Positions 7,613 through 16,860 are shown, counted from the first letter of the stretch. The stretch: 64,000 nucleotides of DNA from Candidatus Eisenbergiella merdavium (GCA_019119595.1 DWWS01000055.1:31895-95894); one strand, 5' to 3'. Program-made: numbers and translations. The notes: generated by a model from the letters alone, not told the origin.

Positions 7613-8389
7613 ATGAGCATACAGGAGATAAAAAGGCAGTTCGAGGAGACGCAGAACGCCCTGGAGGAAAGAGAAAATGCAGCCGGCGAGCTGGAGGAAC
7701 TGATCGCCCGTTACAGGGAGGATGAACGCGCCGGCGTGCGCGCGCTTGCCGGGCGCGCGCAGAAGCGTCTGGACGCGCTTGAGGCGGAGCGGAGCCGGAT
7801 GTGGGAAATGAAACGCTTTGAGCGGGAATACGCTGCGGCTGGTCTGGTCTGCGGAATCGACGAGGCGGGCAGGGGGCCGCTGGCAGGGCCGGTGGTGGCG
7901 GGAGCGGTGATCCTTCCCCCAAAGGAGATCCTGTACCTGAACGATTCCAAGAAGCTTTCCGCAAAGAGGCGGGAGGAGCTCTATGAGGTGATCCTGAGGG
8001 AGGCCGTCGCCGTTGGCGTGGGCTATGCCTCCCCGGAGCGGATCGACGAGATCAACATCCTGCAGGCCACCTATGAGGCCATGCGCGAGGCCATAGGAAA
8101 GCTTCCCGGCGCTCCCGGAGTTCTTCTGAACGACGCGGTGACCATACCCGGCGTTTCCATCCGGCAGGTCCCGATCATTAAGGGGGATGCGAAAAGCGCC
8201 TCCATCGCGGCGGCCAGCATCGTGGCGAAGGTTACGAGGGACAGGCTGATGGAAAAGTATGACAGCCTTTTCCCGCAGTACGGCTTTGCCGCGCATAAGG
8301 GCTACGGGGCGGCGGCCCATATCGAGGCGCTGAAAAAATACGGGCCGTGCCCGATCCATCGGAGAAGCTTTATCGGACATTTCGTATGA
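7613..8389 (+). CDS. rnhB: Ribonuclease HII
   Basis: 258 residues from 7613 (in-frame ATGs also at 7601 and 7607). RNase HII removes single ribonucleotides and RNA primers from DNA. After an extra N-terminal region of about 75 charged residues, probably helical, comes CGIDEAGRGPLAGPVV, where the acidic pair is the metal site (Asp83, Glu84). LNDSKKLS and KGDAKSASIAAASIVAKVTRD (in two blocks) and KGYGAAAHIEAL follow, all standard. GGAG at 7602-7605 suits the 7613 start. The next gene, yraN, follows closely as in many Firmicutes. Confidence 0.96.
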   Translation: MSIQEIKRQFEETQNALEERENAAGELEELIARYREDERAGVRALAGRAQKRLDALEAERSRMWEMKRFEREYAAAGLVCGIDEAGRGPLAGPVVAGAVILPPKEILYLNDSKKLSAKRREELYEVILREAVAVGVGYASPERIDEINILQATYEAMREAIGKLPGAPGVLLNDAVTIPGVSIRQVPIIKGDAKSASIAAASIVAKVTRDRLMEKYDSLFPQYGFAAHKGYGAAAHIEALKKYGPCPIHRRSFIGHFV

Positions 8390-8454
8390 GAAGCGGCCGG
8401 GCGCGGAAAGCGCCGTCATGGCGGCGATATCACGGTTTTCACAGGGAGGAAGCG

Positions 8455-8811
8455 GTGAACAGAAGGGAAATCGGGACGGCGTATGAGGAAGCGGCGGCTG
8501 TTTTTCTGGAGGGAAAGGGCGTCCGCATTCTGGAAAAAAATTTCAGGTGCCGGGAGGGTGAGATCGATCTGATCGGCAGGGACGGGGAGTATCTTGTCTT
8601 TTTCGAGGTGAAATACCGGAAAAATGCGGATGCCGGCTTCCCGGCGGAAGCGGTGGGAATTGCGAAGCAGAAGAAGATCTGCCGGGCGGCAAAGTATTAT
8701 TTATATCGGAAACACTGGGGAGAAAGCGTTCCGGTGCGGTTTGACGTGATCGCGGTCTGCGCGGAGCGTATGAACTGGTACCAGAATGCTTTTGATTATA
8801 TCGGGAACTGA
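8455..8811 (+). CDS. UPF0102 / YraN family endonuclease-like protein
   Basis: 118 residues from a GTG at 8455, with GGAGG at 8445-8449. The family fold is a Holliday-junction-resolvase-like nuclease. The motifs G-x-x-Y/GTAYEEAAAVFL, then ILEKNFRCREGEIDLIGRDG (Glu-Ile-Asp), and VFFEVKYRK (Glu-x-Lys) are all present, so the nuclease-type active site is intact. Biochemical function of the family is not settled. A frame open upstream to 8347 overlaps rnhB and lacks a ribosome binding site. Confidence 0.93.
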   Translation: MNRREIGTAYEEAAAVFLEGKGVRILEKNFRCREGEIDLIGRDGEYLVFFEVKYRKNADAGFPAEAVGIAKQKKICRAAKYYLYRKHWGESVPVRFDVIAVCAERMNWYQNAFDYIGN

Positions 8812-8835
8812 ACCTCAGCGCAAAGGAAGGAGAAT

Positions 8836-9720
8836 ATGGAGCAGAAGGACGGACTGAAAAGAAAAGCGGGCATTCTGCCGGGAATGGAATGCTTTCAGAA
8901 AAACGGCGCGGAATATCTGACCTTTCCCGCCATCAGCAGGACGGGCATGGTGAGTCATCTGATGACCATGCGCGCGGGCGGCGTCAGCGAGGGCGACCTG
9001 CGGAGCATGAACCTGAGCTTTTCAAGGGGAGACAAAAGAGAAAATGTGGAGGAAAATTTCCGCAGAACGGCGGCGCTTCTTGGCTGCCGTCCGGAGGATA
9101 TCGTCTGCTCCGACCAGACCCATACCACCAACATCCGGCGGGTGACTGCGGCGGATAAGGGAAAGGGCGTGGTCCGGCCGAAGGATTATACAGACGTGGA
9201 CGGACTGATCACTGATGAGCCGGGAATCGCTCTTGCCACCTTCTATGCGGACTGCGTCCCGCTTCTGTTCGTGGATCCGGTCAGGCGTGCGGTGGGCCTG
9301 TCTCATTCCGGCTGGCGCGGGACAGCGCAGGGAATGGGGGCCAGGACGGCAGAAGCCATGAAGGAGGCCTTTGGAAGCCGCACGGAGGATCTGCTCGTGG
9401 GAATCGGCCCTTCCATCTGCCGGGACTGCTATGAGGTGAGCGAGGATGTGGCGGAGGCCTTCCGGGAGCTGTTTTCCCGGGCGGATTTTCAGGGGCTTTC
9501 TGTCCGGCTTTCCGATGTGCTGTTTGATAAGGGAAACGGAAAGTATCAGCTTGATCTCTGGAAGGTAAACCAGGCGGTCTGCCTTTCGGCGGGCGTCAGG
9601 CCGGAGCATATCAGTATGACGGATGTGTGCACCTGCTGCAATCCCGACAGGCTGTTTTCTCATCGTGCCAGCGGAGGGAAAAGAGGAAATCTGGGCATGT
9701 TCGTCATGCTGCTTCCGTAA
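8836..9720 (+). CDS. pgeF: Multicopper-oxidase-like purine nucleoside phosphorylase (PgeF / YlmD family)
   Basis: 294 residues. Members were called polyphenol oxidases or laccases; later work gives purine nucleoside phosphorylase and adenosine deaminase activity, or peptidoglycan editing (PgeF). The family metal site residues are visible: SDQTHTTN (His), TFYADCVPLLFVDP (Cys), and LSHSGWRGTAQG (His). IGPSICRDCYEV and DVCTCCNPDRLFSHRASGGKRG-type end blocks also match. It has its own AAGGAAGGAG site at 8822-8831 and ends the lepB-rbgA cluster. Confidence 0.92.
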   Translation: MEQKDGLKRKAGILPGMECFQKNGAEYLTFPAISRTGMVSHLMTMRAGGVSEGDLRSMNLSFSRGDKRENVEENFRRTAALLGCRPEDIVCSDQTHTTNIRRVTAADKGKGVVRPKDYTDVDGLITDEPGIALATFYADCVPLLFVDPVRRAVGLSHSGWRGTAQGMGARTAEAMKEAFGSRTEDLLVGIGPSICRDCYEVSEDVAEAFRELFSRADFQGLSVRLSDVLFDKGNGKYQLDLWKVNQAVCLSAGVRPEHISMTDVCTCCNPDRLFSHRASGGKRGNLGMFVMLLP

Positions 9721-9776
9721 GGCGAGAGGCGGCATGACGCTGAAATCGTTTCTCAGGGGAAAGAAGGAATATTAAA

Positions 9777-11780
9777 ATGGCGAAAACGGATATTGCGGTG
9801 GCGGAGCTGATCTGGAATCTGATGACAGGAAAAACGGGAAACGTGAGCCGGACGGATTTCTTTCCGCAGAAGCCGGCGTTTGAGGATGCCGTTCCTGCAC
9901 GGGGGGCGTCTGCCGGGGAGGATGTCTTTCCGGATGCTTTCACGGAAAATAGTCCTGAAATTTTTCCGGAGATCTCCCTTCCTCGGGCGACACCGGAAAG
10001 CCAGGGGATTTCTTCTGTGCGGCTTGCGCGCTTTTTAAAGGAGCTTGCGGCGAAGGAGAGCACGGATATTCATCAGGCGCTGGTGGTAAGAAACGGATTC
10101 GTGATCTGCGAATGCGGCTTCGCTCCGTATAAAAGAGGTATGTGGCATGCCAGCTATTCCATGTGCAAAAGCATCGTCGGTATGGCGGTGGGAATGCTCG
10201 TGGCGGAGGAAAAGCTGAAGCTGACGGATCGGGTGACCGATTTTTTCCGCAAAAGAAGCCTGCGCAATCTTCTTCGCATGAGGGACGTTACGGTGGAGCA
10301 TCTGCTCACCATGACCAGCGGCGTGAGCTTCCGGGAAACTGGGATCATCGCCGGAAATGACTGGGTGAAGGGCTTTCTGGAGGCGGGACTGGATGGAACG
10401 CCGGGAAAGGACTTTGAATATAACAGCATGAATACCTATATGCTGTCCGCCATCGTGACGGAGCTGACCGGAGAAACGCTGACGGAGTATCTCAGGCCCA
10501 GACTGTGGGAGCCGCTCGGGATCAGGAGGATTTTCTGGGAGGTCTGTCCCATGGGGATCACCAAGGGCGGCTGGGGACTGTTCCTGCGGCCGGAGGACGC
10601 CGCGAAGCTTGGCATGCTTTATCTGCAGAAGGGCCGCTGGAATGGCCGTCAGCTCGTCCCCGCGGAATGGGTGGAGGCGTCCTGCCGGCCCAGCGCTCAG
10701 GCGCCGGAAGTGATGAGCACGCATGGCTACGGCTATCAGCTCTGGATGGGAAGCAGAGAGGGCTCCTTCAACTATAACGGCATGCTGGGGCAGAACGTGG
10801 TGGCCTACCCGGATATGAACCTGGTGGTGGTGACAAACGCGGGCAGCCATGACCTTTTTCAAAACTGCGAGCTGATGGGAATCGTAAAAAAATCTTTTGA
10901 GACGGATTTTGAGCCGCCCCTGATTCTGCCGGAGGATGCGGCGGGATACGGGCTGCTCTGCCGGACGGTGGAGGAGCTGGAGGGGCGAGGAGGCGGTCTT
11001 GCAAAGATCCGGCAGGGCGGCTGGACAGACGGCAGAAGCGGCAGAAACACCGGAAGCAGGGCTTCGTTCAGAGGGCCCCGCCGCTTGCGCAGAAGCGGGA
11101 GAGGCATCGGGGAAACGGGGCTGGAAATGGAACGGGGAATGGATCGGAAAGCGGACTGCGGGGATATCTTGCTGCGGGAATGCTTCCTGCCCTCACTGAA
11201 CGGACGTATCTATGAAATGGAGCAGAAGCAGGCGGGACTGATGCCGCTTTTGATGCAGGTACTTCACAACAATTATACGGAAGGGATCCGGTCGATCGGA
11301 TTTGAGATGCGGGGCAGAACACTGTATCTGCGGCTTTTTGAGGGAGAGGAGGAAAGGCTGCTTCCCGCAGGCTTCGGACAGGGGGCTGAAACGGAGATTT
11401 CCTTCGGCGGCGAGCTTTACCGGATCAGTACAACGGCAGAATGCCGGCGGGATGAAAACGGCAGGCCGGTTCTGAAGCTGGATATCGCTTTTCTGGAGGA
11501 GGCCTGCAGACGGAGGCTGAACCTGTATTTTGAGGGAGAAAAGGCGGAGCGGCTGGAGGCGGTCTGGGATGAGACGCCGGGGAGAGACGTGATCCTGGAG
11601 GGGCTGGACGCCTTTCTGGATACGGAAGGGAAGGGCTTTCTGATGAACGCGCTGAAGGAGCGGGGCGGCATGGAGGTGTTTCAGATCCTGGCGGAGCATA
11701 CCATCCGCCCGGTGTGCCGGGGAAGGCTTCAGGCGGACGGGGAAGCAGAGGGCTGTCCGGCCTCTGACGCGCCGGCTTGA
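9777..11780 (+). CDS. Serine hydrolase, beta-lactamase / penicillin-binding fold, with extra C-terminal region
   Basis: 667 residues. Residues 65-370 have the class C beta-lactamase/DD-peptidase fold: a Ser-x-x-Lys nucleophile motif in YSMCKSIVG (about residue 128), a Tyr-x-Asn-like motif in YNSMNTYMLS, and GGWGLFLRPEDAAKLGMLYL. There is no clear signal peptide, so it may be cytoplasmic or act on small esters. A strongly Arg/Gly-rich stretch (about residues 400-455) joins this to a C-terminal beta-rich region of about 200 residues of unknown role. The substrate cannot be told from sequence. The two-component system follows 85 bp later. Confidence 0.85.
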   Translation: MAKTDIAVAELIWNLMTGKTGNVSRTDFFPQKPAFEDAVPARGASAGEDVFPDAFTENSPEIFPEISLPRATPESQGISSVRLARFLKELAAKESTDIHQALVVRNGFVICECGFAPYKRGMWHASYSMCKSIVGMAVGMLVAEEKLKLTDRVTDFFRKRSLRNLLRMRDVTVEHLLTMTSGVSFRETGIIAGNDWVKGFLEAGLDGTPGKDFEYNSMNTYMLSAIVTELTGETLTEYLRPRLWEPLGIRRIFWEVCPMGITKGGWGLFLRPEDAAKLGMLYLQKGRWNGRQLVPAEWVEASCRPSAQAPEVMSTHGYGYQLWMGSREGSFNYNGMLGQNVVAYPDMNLVVVTNAGSHDLFQNCELMGIVKKSFETDFEPPLILPEDAAGYGLLCRTVEELEGRGGGLAKIRQGGWTDGRSGRNTGSRASFRGPRRLRRSGRGIGETGLEMERGMDRKADCGDILLRECFLPSLNGRIYEMEQKQAGLMPLLMQVLHNNYTEGIRSIGFEMRGRTLYLRLFEGEEERLLPAGFGQGAETEISFGGELYRISTTAECRRDENGRPVLKLDIAFLEEACRRRLNLYFEGEKAERLEAVWDETPGRDVILEGLDAFLDTEGKGFLMNALKERGGMEVFQILAEHTIRPVCRGRLQADGEAEGCPASDAPA

Positions 11781-11865
11781 AAAAAATTAAGAAAAAATAC
11801 AGACTTCCTTTTCGGTTTATTAAAAGAACTGTGTTTTACTGATAAATATGGAGGAGATACGAAAG

Positions 11866-12558
11866 ATGACGAATATTCTGGTTTGCGACGACGACAGGGA
11901 GATCGTGGAAGCGATTGAGATCTATCTGGCTCAGGAGGGGTATCATGTGATCAAGGCATACGACGGCGAGCAGGCGATCGCAGCTCTTAGGACGAACGAG
12001 GTGCACCTTCTGATCATCGATGTGATGATGCCGAAGCTGGACGGCATCCATGCCACGCTGAAGATCAGAGAATACAGCAGCATCCCGATCATCATTCTGT
12101 CCGCCAAGTCCGAGGATGCGGATAAGATCCTCGGGCTGAATATCGGGGCGGACGATTATGTGACAAAGCCCTTCAATCCGCTGGAGCTGGTGGCGAGGGT
12201 GAAATCGCATCTGCGCAGATATACCCAGCTAGGCAACCTGAATGCGGAAAACAATGCGATCTTCCGCGCCGGAGGGCTTGTCATCAACGACGACACCAAG
12301 GAAGTGACGGTGGACGACGAGCCGGTGAAGCTGACGCCCATTGAGTACAACATCCTTCTTCTTCTGGTGAAAAATCAGGGCCGGGTGTTTTCCATCAATC
12401 AGATTTATGAAAGCATCTGGGAGGAGGAGGCAATCGGCGCGGACAATACGGTGGCGGTGCATATCCGGCACATCCGGGAGAAGATCGAGATCAATCCCAA
12501 GGAACCACGTTACCTGAAGGTGGTCTGGGGCGTGGGCTACAAGATTGAAAAGCAGTGA
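11866..12558 (+). CDS. OmpR/PhoB-family response regulator
   Basis: 230 residues from 11866; AGGAGA at 11853-11858 fits this start better than the ATG at 11848. The receiver domain has the acidic pocket DDD at its start, the phosphoacceptor Asp52 in LLIIDVMMPKLDG, and the Lys in DDYVTKPFNPLELVARV. The winged-helix DNA-binding domain ends in VAVHIRHIREKIE and VWGVGYKIE, typical of OmpR/PhoB. It is followed by the sensor kinase and is probably cotranscribed with it. Confidence 0.95.
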   Translation: MTNILVCDDDREIVEAIEIYLAQEGYHVIKAYDGEQAIAALRTNEVHLLIIDVMMPKLDGIHATLKIREYSSIPIIILSAKSEDADKILGLNIGADDYVTKPFNPLELVARVKSHLRRYTQLGNLNAENNAIFRAGGLVINDDTKEVTVDDEPVKLTPIEYNILLLLVKNQGRVFSINQIYESIWEEEAIGADNTVAVHIRHIREKIEINPKEPRYLKVVWGVGYKIEKQ

Positions 12559-12659
12559 GAGCAGAAGGCGGTAAGAAAGACGGGCTTTAAGGCCGAAAGG
12601 CGGTAAGAGCCAAAAGGCGTCAGGTGCGGCTGCGGGAAGAAGGCCGGGAAGGAGCGACA

Positions 12660-15296
12660 ATGAGTAAAAATGGCATAATGGGAAAGGGCAGAAGGGCGGT
12701 GCTTCTGTTTCTTGCGGTGCTTCTGACCGCTCTTGCGGCGGGATGTGTGGCGGCTGTTTTCGCCAATTCATTCATTATGGTGGAGGGATCAGACGGAAAG
12801 GTAAGCTATTTTGTTTCTCCTCTTGCGCAGAAGGCTCTTTTTGAGGACTCAGAAATCTTTGACGATATTTTTGCCGCAGATGTCAAGGATGTGACCAGAA
12901 TGGCGGTCATCCGCAGTCAGCTGGAAACGGACGGGGCCTATGACGGGAAGAAGCGGATCGACATTTCAGAATATGTGAACCGCACCAATACGTTGGATGA
13001 AGCGGTCATTTCGGCGGAATATTTCCTGGATGATCTGGTCAAGTGGAGCAATTACGGCTTCAGCTATGAGACGGTCTATGGGACGCAGGAGGAATTTGAC
13101 CGGTGCTTTGCCATCGGCCTTGGGGTGAATGCGGAGAGCACCGATCTGAGCGTGGCGGACTACAGCCTGCAGTCCGAGCTTACCAGACAGGCCATCAAAA
13201 ATTCGGTGCAGGCTGCGGGAACGGACCTTCTGAGCCTTCGCATTATCGCGGAGATGCCGGATTCCGTGGAGGCCTGGCTGAACCGTGCCGAGGAGCTCGG
13301 GGAGGAGCCTGACGCCGCTTCGGTGCTTGCCGTGGATATTCTGGTTCCCAGATACTATTCGGCGGACGGCTGTGATCTTGCGGACTACGCTTCCAGTCTG
13401 GAGGAGTATATCACCCTGCGCAATACGCTGGTGGACGCGGGAAATCAGCTTTTCCATAATTTCACGGAATACAGCAGCTTCAAAAACTATTACGGTGAAG
13501 AGCAGACGAACATCAGATACTGCTATCAGATGCAGGTGGACGGAGAACGCATCCTTTTCACAAATGTGTCCGCTGATTTCGGCGGAATGAAGGAGGATGA
13601 GATAACGGAATACTTTTCCGCATACGGAAGGAACCTTTATTATAATCCGGATCAGGTTGAGCTTGCGACCAATACGGACATGACGACGGAGGAAATGAGG
13701 GCCTTCCTCGGGAGCTATGAATACGCCTTTGGAGAAGGCTCCAGGGTCTGGATCGGCGTGGATACCTCCTATCCGGCCAATGACAGCCTGGCGCGTGCGA
13801 GAAATGCCTTCATGCGGTTCATGCCTTATTACTGGCAGACGATAGGGGCGGGGACGCTTGCAGTCCTTCTTGCGGTCTGGCTCCTGGTCGTTCTGACCAT
13901 CTATGAAGGGAGAACGGCAAAGGAGGACGGAGACGGCTATGCGATCGCCCTTCACAGAGGAGACCGCATTCCTACGGAGCTGCTTTTGGCCGCGCTGCTG
14001 ATGACTGCGGCAGGCTTGGCTGCTCTGGCCATCGTATTTGGAAAAATCGTTCGCTTTGGAGAATACGGCTTCCTTGGGGAAGAAACGGATCCCTTTCTGC
14101 TGGCCGCGGCTGCGGCGGTGGCGGTTTTCCTTTTGGACTGGGCGGGGGCCGCGCTTTATCTGGGGCTGGTGCGCAGGCTCAAGGCACACATGTTCTGGAA
14201 AGGCGCCCTTGTGTGGAAGCTGGGGAGTCTGATCCGCAGATCCGCGTTCAGCCTGTACGAGCACAGCAGCATCGTGAGCCGTGAGCTGATCCCGTTTTTT
14301 GTGATCGTCCTGTTCAATCTTTGCATGGGCTTTGTCGGAGGGACTCCTGGAATCCTGGCTGCGGGCATTGTGGACGTGGCCGCAGGCTGCCTGCTTTACC
14401 TGGAAAGAAAGGATCTGCAGAGCATTGTGGACGGAACGCAGACCATCGGCGGCGGCAGGTTTGATGCCAAGATCGACGCTTCCCGGATGCATGGAGAAAA
14501 CAGGGCGCTGGCTGAGGCAGTGAACAGCATCGGAGACGGGATCCAGGACGCGGTGGCGACCAGCATGAAGGATGAACGTCTGAAGGCTGATCTGATCACC
14601 AATGTTTCCCACGATATCAAAACGCCTCTGACCAGTATCATCAATTTCGTCAAGCTTCTGAAACGGGAAGAGATCGCGGATGAGAGGATCCGCGGCTATA
14701 TCGAGGTGCTGGATGCAAAATCCCAGCGGCTGAAACAGCTCACGGACGACCTGGTGGAGGCGTCCAAGATCTCCTCCGGAAACATATCCCTTCAGATGGA
14801 ACGCATCAATTTTGTGGAGCTGATCAATCAGACCATCGGGGAATTTATGGAGAAAATGGACGAGAAATGTCTGCAGGTGATTCCGTCCATGCCGGAACAG
14901 CCGGTCTATATCGAGGCGGACAGCAGAAGGATCTGGCGTGTGGTGGAAAATCTGTTTGGAAACGTATATAAGTATGCGCTGGAAGGGACCAGGGTGTATC
15001 TGGATCTGACGGAACAGACGGAGAATGGGCAGAAAACGGCTGTCTTTTCCATGAAGAATATTTCCGCGCAGCCTCTGAACATCAATGCGGATGAGCTGAT
15101 GCAGCGGTTTGTCCGGGGGGACGTGTCGCGCAGCACGGAGGGCAGCGGCCTTGGGCTTTCCATTGCCCAAAATCTGACGGAGCTGCAGAACGGGAAATTT
15201 GACATTTACCTGGACGGGGATCTGTTCAAGGTGATACTGACCTTCCCCTGCATGGAGGATGCGGGAAAGAAGCCCGGGAAGCTGCCGATGGTGTAG
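12660..15296 (+). CDS. Large membrane sensor histidine kinase
   Basis: 878 residues. An N-terminal membrane segment (AVLLFLAVLLTALAAGCVA) leads to an extracellular domain of about 340 residues. A helix near residue 400 and several more membrane helices (LLLAALLMTAAGLAALAIV, PFLLAAAAAVAVFLLDWAG, LIPFFVIVLFNLCMGFVGG) follow. The kinase core has the H-box NVSHDIKTPLTS (His651), the N-box RVVENLFGNVYKYA and the G-box GSGLGLSIA. The start at 12660 is preceded by GGAAGGAG. It pairs with the upstream response regulator. The ligand is unknown; the neighbouring serine hydrolase hints at an envelope role. Confidence 0.93.
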   Translation: MSKNGIMGKGRRAVLLFLAVLLTALAAGCVAAVFANSFIMVEGSDGKVSYFVSPLAQKALFEDSEIFDDIFAADVKDVTRMAVIRSQLETDGAYDGKKRIDISEYVNRTNTLDEAVISAEYFLDDLVKWSNYGFSYETVYGTQEEFDRCFAIGLGVNAESTDLSVADYSLQSELTRQAIKNSVQAAGTDLLSLRIIAEMPDSVEAWLNRAEELGEEPDAASVLAVDILVPRYYSADGCDLADYASSLEEYITLRNTLVDAGNQLFHNFTEYSSFKNYYGEEQTNIRYCYQMQVDGERILFTNVSADFGGMKEDEITEYFSAYGRNLYYNPDQVELATNTDMTTEEMRAFLGSYEYAFGEGSRVWIGVDTSYPANDSLARARNAFMRFMPYYWQTIGAGTLAVLLAVWLLVVLTIYEGRTAKEDGDGYAIALHRGDRIPTELLLAALLMTAAGLAALAIVFGKIVRFGEYGFLGEETDPFLLAAAAAVAVFLLDWAGAALYLGLVRRLKAHMFWKGALVWKLGSLIRRSAFSLYEHSSIVSRELIPFFVIVLFNLCMGFVGGTPGILAAGIVDVAAGCLLYLERKDLQSIVDGTQTIGGGRFDAKIDASRMHGENRALAEAVNSIGDGIQDAVATSMKDERLKADLITNVSHDIKTPLTSIINFVKLLKREEIADERIRGYIEVLDAKSQRLKQLTDDLVEASKISSGNISLQMERINFVELINQTIGEFMEKMDEKCLQVIPSMPEQPVYIEADSRRIWRVVENLFGNVYKYALEGTRVYLDLTEQTENGQKTAVFSMKNISAQPLNINADELMQRFVRGDVSRSTEGSGLGLSIAQNLTELQNGKFDIYLDGDLFKVILTFPCMEDAGKKPGKLPMV

Positions 15297-15349
15297 GGTG
15301 GCGGGATGCCCCCGCGAGGCGTGACATTTTGCCCCGGAACAGTATCAAA

Positions 15350-15397
15350 AAAATACGCTTCCCCTGAGAGCAGAACCCTCAAGGGGAAGCGTATTTT
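15350..15397. terminator. Bidirectional terminator between the kinase gene and prs
   Basis: AAAAATACGCTTCCCC and GGGGAAGCGTATTTTT pair perfectly over 16 bp, with an A run on one side and a T run on the other. It can end both converging transcripts. Confidence 0.93.
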
Positions 15398-15465
15398 TAT
15401 CCATGAAAATGTGCTGTCAGATGACAGCTCCTGACATCAAAAGCGATTCTGAGCCGCTTCCTTTC

Positions 15466-16653
15466 TCAGATATGATATTCCTCGCGTCTGTTGTACTTCG
15501 CAAGGATGGCGTTGATCTTCTCCGTGGGAGTCATGACATGGGCCATGGATACATCATGATTCATGAAATCGATGATGGAAGCCATAAATTTGCTCATATC
15601 CGCCTCCACATAATAGGGACGTTCATAAAGCGCCGGAGGTTGCCAGGTGAGGTTGGTGGTGATCACCCGGTCGAACCAGCCGTTCTCATGGGCCTTGTCG
15701 AAAGCATCCAGGCCGTTGGTGAACAGGCCGAAGGTGCAGCAGATGAACACCCGTTTCGCGCCCATTTCCTTGAGCTGTCTGGACGTGTCAAGCATGCTTT
15801 CGCCGGAGGAGATCATATCGTCGATGATGATCACATCCCTTCCTGCGATGTTGTCTCCCAGAAACTCATGGGCGACAATGGGGTTCTTTCCGTTGACGAT
15901 GATGGAATAATCGCGCCGCTTGTAGAACATTCCCGTATTTACGCCAAGAACGTTGCCGAAATAGACGGCGCGGTCCAGAGCGCCCTCGTCGGGGCTGATG
16001 ACGGTGACATGATCCTTGTCGATGATCAGGTCGTTTTCCACATCCAGGAGAGCCCGGATAAACTGATAGGGCGGGGTAAAATTGTCAAAGCCGTGCAGAG
16101 GAGTCGAATTCTGCACTCTGGGATCGTGGGCGTCAAAGGTGATGAAATTGTCCACGCCCATCTCGGCCAGCTCCGTGAGCATATAGGCGCAGTCCAGAGA
16201 TTCCCGGCCGGCTCTTCTGTGCTGGCGGCCCTCATAGAGGAAGGGCATGATCACGTTGACGCGGCGGGCCTTTCCGGCGGCCGCGGCGATCATCCGCTTC
16301 AGATCCTGATAATTGTCGTCCGGGGATTTATGGTTGGTATAGCCGTTGATGGAATAGGTAAGACTGTGGTTACAGACGTCCACGATGATGAACAGATCCT
16401 TTCCATGGACGGACTCATGAATGCTTCCCTTTGCCTCGCCGCTTCCGAAACGGGGGCATACGGCGTCCAGCAGGTAGCTGTCCGCAATATATCCCTGAAA
16501 TGCGGGATCCTTATGCTTGGGGCTTTTCATATCCTTTCGGAAGGAAACGAGATAATCGTTTACCTTCGCACCCAGTCCGGCGGCGGATTCCATGGCGAGA
16601 ACCTTCAGGGGAGCGACGGGGAGAGCGTTTTCAAGTTCACGTACATTCGGCAT
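15466..16653 (-). CDS. prs: Ribose-phosphate pyrophosphokinase (long divergent form)
   Basis: 395 residues, about 80 more than a classical PRPP synthetase. It makes PRPP from ribose 5-phosphate and ATP for purine, pyrimidine, His, Trp and NAD synthesis. The two-lobe phosphoribosyltransferase fold is recognisable (DLFIIVDVCNHSLTYS; NVIMPFLYEGRQHRR; DNFITFDAHDPRVQN). The PRPP loop reads DVIIIDDMISSGES where classical enzymes have DDMxDTGGT, so it is a diverged variant. Ribosome binding site AGGAGA lies before the ATG. It is transcribed away from the DUF512 gene from a back-to-back promoter. Confidence 0.85.
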   Translation of the reverse strand: MPNVRELENALPVAPLKVLAMESAAGLGAKVNDYLVSFRKDMKSPKHKDPAFQGYIADSYLLDAVCPRFGSGEAKGSIHESVHGKDLFIIVDVCNHSLTYSINGYTNHKSPDDNYQDLKRMIAAAAGKARRVNVIMPFLYEGRQHRRAGRESLDCAYMLTELAEMGVDNFITFDAHDPRVQNSTPLHGFDNFTPPYQFIRALLDVENDLIIDKDHVTVISPDEGALDRAVYFGNVLGVNTGMFYKRRDYSIIVNGKNPIVAHEFLGDNIAGRDVIIIDDMISSGESMLDTSRQLKEMGAKRVFICCTFGLFTNGLDAFDKAHENGWFDRVITTNLTWQPPALYERPYYVEADMSKFMASIIDFMNHDVSMAHVMTPTEKINAILAKYNRREEYHI

Positions 16654-16709
16654 AATCTTTTCTCCTGTATATGGCTGCAGTTTAAAGCTGTCTGCTGTAT
16701 AACTCTGTG

Positions 16710-16742
16710 GTTACAGTTTGCTGGCTGCCAGTGAACTGTAAC
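16710..16742 (-). repeat. Inverted repeat in the prs leader
   Basis: GTTACAGTT (16710-16718) and AACTGTAAC (16734-16742) are perfect inverted repeats of 9 bp; the loop itself holds a nested CTGG-CTG-CCAG hairpin. It lies in the prs leader between promoter and start codon, so it could act in RNA or as an operator. Confidence 0.65.
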
Positions 16743-16765
16743 ATTCTGTGATTTGCAATACTTAA

Positions 16766-16794
16766 TTTATATCATTATGCTAGTGACACGTCAA
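16766..16794 (-). promoter_or_regulatory. Promoter of prs
   Basis: On the minus strand TTGACG (16794-16789), 17-bp spacer, TATAAA (16771-16766). Its -35 box touches the -35 box of the divergent promoter, forming the palindrome TGAC-AC-GTCA. Confidence 0.8.
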
Positions 16795-16811
16795 GAAAAT
16801 TCTAGTAGAAT
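16783..16811 (+). promoter_or_regulatory. Promoter of the DUF512-der-plsY-gpsA cluster
   Basis: GTGACA (16783-16788), 17-bp spacer, TAGAAT (16806-16811). The two divergent promoters overlap, so polymerase probably cannot occupy both at once. Confidence 0.72.
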
Positions 16812-16860
16812 GAATAGGGATAAATAGAAAGCAGCAGGACGACAAAAGAAGGAGGAGGCC

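Noticed and set aside
12966..15170. Long minus-strand open frame over the histidine kinase gene
   Set aside because: It mirrors the kinase codons, is rich in His/Arg/Gln as antisense frames are, and has no start signal.
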